Shown one piece after another: positions 57,515 to 64,000 of a stretch of 64,000 bases of DNA; positions within the stretch are counted from its first letter, which is position 1, and the number at the start of each line of letters is the position of its first letter. Made by a program: the position numbers and the translations under genes. Source of the DNA: Variibacter gotjawalensis (GTDB lineage: Bacteria; Pseudomonadota; Alphaproteobacteria; Rhizobiales; Xanthobacteraceae). The notes under the pieces are model-generated. The model did no database searches. It worked only from the letters and a program-made list of their open reading frames with translations, and had not been told where the DNA came from. The stretch spans positions 3,673,501-3,737,500 of the forward strand of contig NZ_AP014946.1 of the NCBI RefSeq assembly GCF_002355335.1. Reading direction: 5' to 3'.

Positions 57515-58776
57515 GCGGCCTCCTTCACTTTAGGCATCCACCGTCCGAGCAAGACCGCGAGAGCGATTGCGGCGCCACCCGCGATGGCGAGGAACAGCGA
57601 GCGGCGCAGTAGCGAGCCCTTCACGGTCCAGGTGATGATTGCGATCAGCGCCGCCAGGCCGAGCCAGCCCGCGACGACGCGCGGCCGCTCGTCGTCGAGC
57701 ATGCCGGAGACGACCATCGCCAGCATGGATGCGAGCGCGAGCGCGTAGCTGAACCACGGCTCGACGTTATCGTTCGGCCGCGCATAGACGGCCATCGCGA
57801 GGACGCCAAGGACGAGAGCCACCGCAGCCAGTCCGTGGCCGGAACGCTTCGCGATGACGGCGGCGACGAGCGCACCGAGAATACCCAGCGCACCGCAGAT
57901 CATCTCCCAGCCGACAACCGTCGGGCTTTGCGTTCCGGGCGCTCCCGCAATCGCGAAGGCGAGCGCGATCGCGAAGCCGAACGCCGCATAGTTGGCGAAC
58001 GTTCGCCCAAGCGCTTCGACGCGCGGTGACAAGCCGAGCATCAGCCCTGCGCCCAGCATGAAGGCGGAACCGTTCGCGTAGGCGAACGACGGATTGTAGT
58101 TGCCGTTACCGAGAAACTCGGCGGTGCCGAACACCGTCGTGCCCCACCAGGCCATCGCGGCAACGGCAACGAGATGACGCGCGGGCGGCGAATTCCAAAT
58201 GATGCTGAGCGCAACGCCGACAAGCCACAGCGCGATGAACGGAAAATGCGGGACGATGTCGTCGAACGCGCGCCCGCCGCTCCAGATGCTCGCGGCAACC
58301 AGCGACACCGCAAGCGCGCCGCGTGATTGCGTGACGATCGCGGCGAAAAGCGCGCCGATCGCCCACAGCAGCATGCCGCCGGCGAAATCCTCGCCGAGGT
58401 GATACATCTGCCCGGTGAGCGCGATGGCCGCGCCGAACACGATCGAACCGACCGTCGCGCCGAGATCGGCGAGCAGCGGACGATCGTTGCTCGCGAAGAA
58501 CGCGCCGAGGCCATACGATGCGACGACACCGGCGACCAGGATAGCAAAGCGCGCCGGGCGCGCGATGCCTTCCCAATTCGCCGCGACGAAAGCGAGGAAG
58601 GCGGCCGCGATCAGCAGGCCGCCGACGATGGCAACCGCGGTCGTGAGATCGACGCCCTTCGGCATCGGGCCGAGTGCGGATTGGATGGATGCGCGCGTGC
58701 CGGGGACGACGGTCCCGTCGGCCTCCCATCGCGTCAGATCCTGATCGAGTCGCTGGCGATATTTGGTTTCGAACAT
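57511..58776 (-). CDS. DUF2157 multi-span membrane protein
   Basis: 421 residues. A cytoplasmic N-terminal helix pair (MFETKYRQRLDQDLTRWEADG) and about 12 membrane segments, starting LTTAVAIVGGLLIAAAFLAFVAANWEGI (in parts), which contains the DUF2157 hallmark Ala-Ala-Asn-Trp. Role unknown. Its ATGA overlap with the GDYXXLXY gene implies coupling. The two 22-bp tandem repeats at 58854-58897 lie about 80 bases upstream. Confidence 0.85.
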   Translation of the reverse strand: MFETKYRQRLDQDLTRWEADGTVVPGTRASIQSALGPMPKGVDLTTAVAIVGGLLIAAAFLAFVAANWEGIARPARFAILVAGVVASYGLGAFFASNDRPLLADLGATVGSIVFGAAIALTGQMYHLGEDFAGGMLLWAIGALFAAIVTQSRGALAVSLVAASIWSGGRAFDDIVPHFPFIALWLVGVALSIIWNSPPARHLVAVAAMAWWGTTVFGTAEFLGNGNYNPSFAYANGSAFMLGAGLMLGLSPRVEALGRTFANYAAFGFAIALAFAIAGAPGTQSPTVVGWEMICGALGILGALVAAVIAKRSGHGLAAVALVLGVLAMAVYARPNDNVEPWFSYALALASMLAMVVSGMLDDERPRVVAGWLGLAALIAIITWTVKGSLLRRSLFLAIAGGAAIALAVLLGRWMPKVKEAA

Positions 58777-58853
58777 CGGAAGTTGTGTACCTCAGAGGTA
58801 CCAACCTACGCCAGCGACCGGGGCGGATTTACGCACAGCAGGTGGCCGAGGCG

Positions 58854-58897
58854 CGGCCAATTGCCGGCCAATCCCCGGTCAATTGCCGGCCAATCGC
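58854..58897. repeat. Two tandem 22-bp repeats, possible operator of the DUF2157 operon
   Basis: Units 58854-58875 and 58876-58897 are identical at 20 of 22 bases: CGG(C/T)CAATTGCCGGCCAATC. Each holds ATTG-N5-CAAT as an inverted pair, repeating after two helical turns. They lie between the kup 3' end and the DUF2157 start, about 80 bases upstream of the latter. Confidence 0.6.
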
Positions 58898-58937
58898 TGC
58901 GTCATTGGCTGCGCCATTCGTGCGCAGCCGCGCGCCG

Positions 58938-60866
58938 TCAGACCGTGACCTGCGTGCCGATTTCGACGACGCGGCCGGTCGGGATCTGGAAGAAGTCGCT
59001 GGCATCGCTGGACGATTTTGCGAGCCCGATGAATAGCCGATCCTGCCACAGCGGCATGCCGGACTGCGCGGCCGGCTTGATCGCGCGGCGCGACAGGAAG
59101 AACGACGTCGACATGATATCGAACGTCCAGCCGAGCTTGCGAGCGATGGCTAAAGCCTTGGGAATATTGGGCGTTTCCATATAGCCGTAGCGCAGCGTCA
59201 CGCGCGAAAACTTCGGCGAACTCTGCGAAATCGTGACGCGATCCTCCTCCGGCACGCGCGGCGTGTCGGTTGTTTTCACCGTGAGGATGACGTTGTGCTC
59301 GTGCAGAACCTTGTTGTGCTTGAGGTTATGCAGCAGCGCCGTCGGCGCAAAATCCGGATCGGACGTCAGGAAAACGGCCGTGCCCGGCACGAAATGCGGC
59401 GGCCGTTTCTCGAGACTTTTCACCAGCTTATCGAGCGGAATTTCCGTGCGCCGCGTTTTCTGCCCCAAAATTCTACTGCCGCGCATCCACGTAAACATGA
59501 TGAGCATCGTGACGCCGCCGAATAAAACCGGCACCCACGCCCCTTCCAACAGCTTCACGCTCGTCGCGACCATGAAAACCAGGTCGACAAAAATAAATGG
59601 AGCCATCAACGCCACCGTCGACCAGAAGCGCCAACCCCACAATTTCCAGATCACGATGAACCCAAGCGGGCCGGCGACGAGCGTCGCCATCGACACCGCG
59701 AAAACGTACGCGTGCGCGAGGTTACTCGACGAACGGAACAGCAGCACCAGCAACAACACGCCGACCAACAGCGTCGTGTTCACGCGCGGCATATAGATCT
59801 GCCCGTAATGCGTCGCCGATGTATGACGAATTTCAAAGCGCGGCAGCAAGCCGAGTTGGATCGCCTGCTGCGTCAGCGAGTAAGCGCCAGTGATAACGGC
59901 TTGGCTCGCGATGACAGTCGCCAGCGTCGCGACGATGACGAGCGGGATCAGGAGATAGTCGGGCACCATGCGATAGAACGGATCGTCGATCGCGCCTGGA
60001 TTGGTCAGGATCAACGCGCCCTGGCCAAAATAGTTGATCAGCAGTGCCGGCAGCACGAGGCAGAACCACGCGGCCTGGATGGGCTTGCGGCCGAAGTGAC
60101 CAAGGTCGGCGTAAAGCGCTTCGCAGCCGGTCAAAACGAGAAACACCGCACCAAGCGTGATTATGCCGATCTTCCCGTTCGCGATGACGAACGACACCGC
60201 ATAGTAAGGATTGAACGCCGCGAACACCGTGAGATCGCTCGCGACGTTGAAGATACCCATCACGGCGAGCGTCAAGAACCACAAGCAGGTGACGGGACCG
60301 AAGAACACCGACACGCGACCTGTGCCCTGGCTCTGCACTGCGAACAGCGCGACCAAGATCACCACCGTAATCGGCAACACGAACGGCTGCAGCTGCGGTG
60401 CCGCAATGCGTAAACCTTCGACGGCCGACATCACCGACAGCGCCGGAGTGATGAATGACGAACCGTAGAACATAGCCGCGCCGATGATGCCCATGATCAG
60501 CACGAACGGCGTGCGTCGCCCGAGCGCGCGGAAAACGAGCGCTGTGAGCGATAGCGTCCCGCCTTCGCCGTTGTTGTCGGCGCGGAGCAGAATGAGAATG
60601 TATTTCATCGTCACGACGATGATCAGCGACCACACGATCAGCGACAAAACACCAAGGACGATGTCGCGCGTGATCGGTCCGGTGCCGGCCGCTGCCGTGA
60701 TCGCTTCGCGAAATGCGTAAAGAGGGCTAGTGCCGATATCGCCGTAGACGACACCGACGCTGCCGACGGTGAGCGCAAGGAAACTCGGGGCGTGATCGTG
60801 CCCTTCGGCTGCCGGCGTATCCGCCGCAGGAGATGCGGGCGCGGAGTTACTCGCTACTTCAGTCAA
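58938..60866 (-). CDS. kup: Low-affinity potassium transport protein Kup
   Basis: 642 residues, about 12 membrane segments and a C-terminal cytoplasmic domain. The start region shows [25 protein letters not shown], the Kup hallmark, and the loop [14 protein letters not shown]. Kup takes up K+ with protons. The likely start is a TTG at 60866 ([13 protein letters not shown]), with GGGGG upstream; the in-frame codon at 60995 would overlap the divergent gene's region and adds a non-conserved tail. Confidence 0.93.
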   Translation of the reverse strand: MTEVASNSAPASPAADTPAAEGHDHAPSFLALTVGSVGVVYGDIGTSPLYAFREAITAAAGTGPITRDIVLGVLSLIVWSLIIVVTMKYILILLRADNNGEGGTLSLTALVFRALGRRTPFVLIMGIIGAAMFYGSSFITPALSVMSAVEGLRIAAPQLQPFVLPITVVILVALFAVQSQGTGRVSVFFGPVTCLWFLTLAVMGIFNVASDLTVFAAFNPYYAVSFVIANGKIGIITLGAVFLVLTGCEALYADLGHFGRKPIQAAWFCLVLPALLINYFGQGALILTNPGAIDDPFYRMVPDYLLIPLVIVATLATVIASQAVITGAYSLTQQAIQLGLLPRFEIRHTSATHYGQIYMPRVNTTLLVGVLLLVLLFRSSSNLAHAYVFAVSMATLVAGPLGFIVIWKLWGWRFWSTVALMAPFIFVDLVFMVATSVKLLEGAWVPVLFGGVTMLIMFTWMRGSRILGQKTRRTEIPLDKLVKSLEKRPPHFVPGTAVFLTSDPDFAPTALLHNLKHNKVLHEHNVILTVKTTDTPRVPEEDRVTISQSSPKFSRVTLRYGYMETPNIPKALAIARKLGWTFDIMSTSFFLSRRAIKPAAQSGMPLWQDRLFIGLAKSSSDASDFFQIPTGRVVEIGTQVTV

Positions 60867-61015
60867 AATGTGGCCCCCAAGCCGGGTGCTCTTTATAGCA
60901 GTCCTAAGAGGAAGGGAACATCGCCACGACGCCAGAGTTCCGGCAAATTTTGCGATCCTCGCCCGCTGCGCTAAGAAGGGGTTCCTTCGCCACAATTACG
61001 CACTTGCTGAGAGTA

Positions 61016-61390
61016 ATGCGCTTCCGTTACGTCATTCCTGCATTGATTTTACTCACCGCCTGCGGCGAGAGCACCATGGGCCGCTTCACCACGCCTGCGA
61101 CTCCCACCGCACAGCCCGTCGCATCGCAGGATATGACGGGACGCTGGACCTTCAGCGCCGTCTCGGGTGCAAGCTGCGCGATGAACTTCACGTCGCAGGG
61201 CGCGGAAGGCAGCATCAAGCCCGAGGGCGGCTGCCCCGGCGAAATGTATAAAAGCCGGCAGTTTATTTTCGACGCGAGCGGCCTCATCATTCGCGACCAT
61301 ACTGCGGCGCCGCTGGCGCAGCTTCGTTCAGCCGGATCGAATCGCTTCGAAGGCCAAGCCGGCGCTCAGGCGGTCTCGCTCTCGCGTTGA
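61016..61390 (+). CDS. Lipoprotein with AprI/Inh-like protease inhibitor domain
   Basis: 124 residues. A lipoprotein signal with lipobox Leu-Thr-Ala-Cys at about residues 13-16, then a beta-barrel domain: GRWTFSAVSGASCAMNF, EGGCPGEMYKSRQFIFDASGLII (in parts), and a final GQAGAQAVSLSR. The pattern of two Cys, a Trp and the GLxL-type end fits the AprI/Inh metalloprotease inhibitor family. It would guard the periplasm against its own or other serralysins. No protease of that class is in the window. It is divergent from kup. Confidence 0.7.
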   Translation: MRFRYVIPALILLTACGESTMGRFTTPATPTAQPVASQDMTGRWTFSAVSGASCAMNFTSQGAEGSIKPEGGCPGEMYKSRQFIFDASGLIIRDHTAAPLAQLRSAGSNRFEGQAGAQAVSLSR

Positions 61391-61445
61391 TCTGACATTG
61401 CTTCTTGTCGTCCCGCACGAGACACTGCGGCGAAAAGAGGGAACC

Positions 61446-62078
61446 ATGGCCAGCACCAAACTCTACTGCTTCGCGCAATCCGGCAACGCTTACAAAGCTG
61501 CGCTGATGCTCGCGCTCACGAAATCGGACTGGGAGCCGGTCTTCGTCGATTTCTTCAACGGAGAGACGCGCGGCGATGCTTATCGCGCGACCGTCAACGA
61601 GATGGGCGAAGTACCGGTTCTCGTCGAAGCCGATGAGAAACTCTCGCAGACCGGCGTGATCCTTCCTTATCTCGCCGAACAAACCGGCAAGTTCTGGCCA
61701 GCCGACGCGAAGGCGCGTCGCGAGGTCATGCGCTGGATCATGTTCGACAATCACAAATTCACCAGCTACCTCGCGACCTACCGGTTCCTGCATGCTTTCG
61801 CGAAATCGGACCCGCCTGTCGTCGCGTTCCTACTAGCGCGCGTCAAAGCTGCTATCGCGATCGTCGAGAAGCATCTCGGGACACAGCCGTTCATCGCAGG
61901 CAACGAGCCGACGATCGCGGACATTTCGATGTGCGGCTATCTCTTCTACCCGAAGGAAGAGTTCGGCTTCGACATCGCGGCCGAGAACCCGAACATTGCG
62001 GCGTGGCTGGATCGCATTCGCGCGCTGCCCGGCTGGGTGCATCCTTACGAACTGATGCCGGGGCACCCGCTGAAGTAG
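61446..62078 (+). CDS. Glutathione S-transferase family protein
   Basis: 210 residues. The N-terminal domain (STKLYCFAQSGNAYKAALML) has the thioredoxin fold with a Ser-Gly-Asn in the active-site position; the cis-Pro is in GEVPVLVEADE and the glutathione-contact pair in LSQTGVIL. The C-terminal helical domain includes FIAGNEPTIADISMCGYL. Substrate unknown. ATG at 61446 has a GAGGG site. It is 55 bases after the lipoprotein gene. Confidence 0.88.
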   Translation: MASTKLYCFAQSGNAYKAALMLALTKSDWEPVFVDFFNGETRGDAYRATVNEMGEVPVLVEADEKLSQTGVILPYLAEQTGKFWPADAKARREVMRWIMFDNHKFTSYLATYRFLHAFAKSDPPVVAFLLARVKAAIAIVEKHLGTQPFIAGNEPTIADISMCGYLFYPKEEFGFDIAAENPNIAAWLDRIRALPGWVHPYELMPGHPLK

Positions 62079-62087
62079 GCGTGAGCC

Positions 62088-62516
62088 TTACTGGAACTCG
62101 ACCGTCATCATCGTCGCGGTGATGAGCGCGATATGTTTGCGCTTGTCGCCCGCGAACGAAAACACATCGCCTTGCGTGACGACGAGACGCCGCCCCGCCC
62201 GCACGACGCGACCTTGCGCGATCAGATAGTCGCCTTCCGCTGGTGCAAGGAGATTGAGCTTAAACTCTGCGGTCAGGATGCCCATGTTGAGCGGCATCGT
62301 CGTCCGCGCCGCAATGCCGCAAGCCGTATCGGCGATCATCGCGACAATGCCACCGTGCACAAAGCCATGCTGCTGTGTATTGGTGATGTCGTATGGCAGC
62401 CGCAGATCGCACTCGCCGGCCGCGAGGTGCGCAATCGTGGCGCCGACCTTCGACATAGCTTTCTGCTGGTCGAAGGTTCGGCGAACCTCGGCGACCAATT
62501 CGGGATCGAGAGACAT
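62088..62516 (-). CDS. PaaI-type hotdog thioesterase
   Basis: 142 residues. GECDLRLPYDITNTQQHGFVHGGIVAMIADTACGIAA (in parts) is the PaaI/YdiI hallmark, with HGGI and a downstream Asp as active-site parts. It hydrolyses an aromatic or other acyl-CoA. The start at 62516 is used instead of an in-frame TTG overlapping the upstream TRAP gene; the two are 8 bases apart and co-directional. Confidence 0.88.
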   Translation of the reverse strand: MSLDPELVAEVRRTFDQQKAMSKVGATIAHLAAGECDLRLPYDITNTQQHGFVHGGIVAMIADTACGIAARTTMPLNMGILTAEFKLNLLAPAEGDYLIAQGRVVRAGRRLVVTQGDVFSFAGDKRKHIALITATMMTVEFQ

Positions 62517-62524
62517 CGGCTTGC

Positions 62525-63844
62525 TCAGTTCAGCCAGCGCACGAGCACGAGCGTGATCGAGGGAAAGAGAACGCAAATCGTCAGCCGCACGATGTCGGCT
62601 CCGATGTACGGCAGAACGCCCGCGTAAGTACGCGTGATCGGCACATCCTTCGCAATCGACGACACGACGAACACGTTGAGCCCGATGGGTGGCGCCGTCA
62701 GCCCGATGCCGACGACCGTCAGCATAAGAATGCCGAACCAGATGCCGACCTCGTCGGGCGGCATGCCGAAGTCGAGCGCGGTGACGATCGGGAAGAACAC
62801 AGGCAACGTCAGCAGCATCATAGCAAGCTCGTCCATCACGGCGCCGAGCAGGATGTAGAAGATCATCAGCGCGAACATGATGCCGTACGGCGACAAGCCG
62901 GAGCTGGCGACAAGCTCTGCCGCCTTCTGCGGCATCTGCGAGAGCGCGAGGAAAGCGTCAAACACCTCCGCGCCAAGCAGGATCGCGAAAATCATCGCGG
63001 AGGTTTCGGCGGTCTGCAGAAAGCTAAGCTTGAAATCTTCGAAGCTCAGCGAGCGCTGCAGCAGCCCGACCGCGAGCATCGCGACTGTACCAACGGCCGC
63101 CGCCTCTGTCGGCGTAAAGATGCCCGAATAAATGCCGCCGATGACGAGCAGAATGACCAGCAACGCCGGCCATACCGCTATCACCGAACGCACGCGCTCC
63201 GGCCGGTCCATCTTCGGCTGCGTCGGCGCGAGATGCGGACGAAAGCGCACCACTAGAAAGATCACGATGCAGTAGAACGAGACCGCCATCAGTCCCGGAA
63301 TCAGCGCGGCTTGAAACAGCTTCGCGATATTCTGCTCGGTGACGATCGCGTAGACGACGAGAATGATCGACGGCGGGATCATCAAATCGACGACGCCACC
63401 GATCGCGATCGTGCCGGTCGCGAAACCACCGTCGTAGTTGTAACGTCGAAGCTCCGGCAGCGCCGCGCGGCCGAACGTGGCCGTCGTCGCGACCGACGAC
63501 CCGCAGATCGCGCCGAACACGGTGCAAGCCGCGATCACCGCGTAAGCGAGACCGCCGCGCATATGTCCGATCAGCGCACGCGCCGCCGCGAACAGATCGC
63601 GCGCGAGACCTGAGCGCTCCGCAAACGCGCCCATCAGAATGAACAGCGGGATGACAGACAGCGTGTAGTTCGAGAACAGATAGTATGGCGTCGACTTCAT
63701 GTAGTTGAGGAACGTCCCCCAACCCGCGAGGTAGATATAACCAAGACTTCCGGTTGCCAGCATCGCAAGCGCGATCGGCATCCGGATCGCGATGAGCGCG
63801 AGCATGCCGACGAAGGCGATGCCGGCAACGCCGAGTGTGCTCAT
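62525..63844 (-). CDS. TRAP transporter large permease (DctM type)
   Basis: 439 residues, about 12 membrane segments. Hallmarks: RGGLAYAVIAACTVFGAICGSSVAT, GGVVDLMIPPSIILVVYAI, GIFTPTEAAAVGTVAML and a C-terminal GIGLTAPPIGLNVFVVSS. It forms the transport path with the small permease upstream, whose stop overlaps its ATG. The binding-protein gene may lie beyond the right edge. The PaaI thioesterase next to it suggests an aromatic or CoA-linked substrate, as inference only. Confidence 0.93.
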   Translation of the reverse strand: MSTLGVAGIAFVGMLALIAIRMPIALAMLATGSLGYIYLAGWGTFLNYMKSTPYYLFSNYTLSVIPLFILMGAFAERSGLARDLFAAARALIGHMRGGLAYAVIAACTVFGAICGSSVATTATFGRAALPELRRYNYDGGFATGTIAIGGVVDLMIPPSIILVVYAIVTEQNIAKLFQAALIPGLMAVSFYCIVIFLVVRFRPHLAPTQPKMDRPERVRSVIAVWPALLVILLVIGGIYSGIFTPTEAAAVGTVAMLAVGLLQRSLSFEDFKLSFLQTAETSAMIFAILLGAEVFDAFLALSQMPQKAAELVASSGLSPYGIMFALMIFYILLGAVMDELAMMLLTLPVFFPIVTALDFGMPPDEVGIWFGILMLTVVGIGLTAPPIGLNVFVVSSIAKDVPITRTYAGVLPYIGADIVRLTICVLFPSITLVLVRWLN

Positions 63845-64000
63845 ACGCCGCTCCGCATGCGGCGCGCCGCAGTCGCGAAAGCAACGAAGGTCAGGAAGAT
63901 ACCCATCACGGCGCACGCGCCGATCGCCCAACCAGTCGGTAGGCCGAGGATCATCGAAACGGTGTTGGAGCGCAGCGTGTCACCTGCGCCGACGAGCAGG
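63841..64000 (-). CDS. TRAP transporter small permease (DctQ type), C-terminal part, cut by window edge
   Basis: The last 52 residues are visible (LRSNTVSMILGLPTGWAIG, one membrane segment, and a basic end RRMRSGV). It overlaps the start of the large permease by 4 bases (ATGA), as usual for TRAP pairs. The N-terminal part and any binding-protein gene lie outside. Confidence 0.8.
   Translation of the reverse strand, partial: LLVGAGDTLRSNTVSMILGLPTGWAIGACAVMGIFLTFVAFATAARRMRSGV

Overview
The window is a stretch of high-GC alphaproteobacterial chromosome, most likely from the Hyphomicrobiales (Rhizobiales) and close to the Bradyrhizobium/Xanthobacteraceae side of that order. The evidence is a complete acpXL-fabZXL-fabF2XL-fabF1XL-adh-lpxXL cluster (very-long-chain acyl lipid A, a rhizobial trait), many palindromic intergenic repeats of types common in these genomes, and the style of the ribosomal/RNA polymerase proteins. 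No rRNA, CRISPR array, integrase or transposase was seen.

Layout. 1-270 is the start of a SARP/BTAD-type regulator cut by the window edge. 393-30366, mostly on the minus strand, is the ancient block tRNA-Tyr, tRNA-Gly, tuf, secE, nusG, rplK, rplA, rplJ, rplL, rpoB, rpoC (the same order as the E. coli tufB-secE-nusG-rpl-rpoBC region), broken by three inserts. 10876-17931 lies between rplJ and rplA: GNAT, Bcr/CflA exporter, L,D-transpeptidase, GST, carboxyltransferase and exported cyclase. 20379-24244 lies between secE and tuf: YihY, tRNA-Trp, a CDF metal transporter and an ACT/UPF0210 pair. 25639-30162 lies between tuf and tRNA-Gly: a heptosyltransferase-like protein, two coupled unknown genes and a solitary trypsin-like protease. 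The protease segment is bounded by a perfect 55-bp duplication of the 3' part of tRNA-Gly, the mark of site-specific integration.

30602-47877 is mixed: rlmB, a TRAP dicarboxylate-type permease pair without its binding protein, an MHS symporter, a His-rich exported protein, FecR-like protein, Dps, a large SLOG/transmembrane protein resembling nucleotide-sensing conflict effectors, a type V autotransporter, a small group related to aromatic/CoA metabolism, RlpA, and tRNA-Thr, tRNA-Ser and tRNA-Gln. 48210-53453 is the lipid A very-long-chain fatty acid operon; one of its two ketosynthases has lost the active-site cysteine. 53605-64000 holds an orphan polyamine-binding protein, an aminotransferase, a rhodanese, a DUF2157/GDYXXLXY membrane pair preceded by a 22-bp tandem repeat, the Kup potassium transporter, an AprI/Inh-like lipoprotein, a second GST, a PaaI-type thioesterase and the start of another TRAP transporter cut by the right edge. 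This last part is rich in near-identical palindromic repeats.

The parts most worth following up are the tRNA-Gly islet with its lone protease, the neighbouring three-gene cassette whose first protein carries a class I synthetase-like HxxG loop, and the SLOG-2TM-2TM protein. All product names are from reading the sequence; no database search was run.
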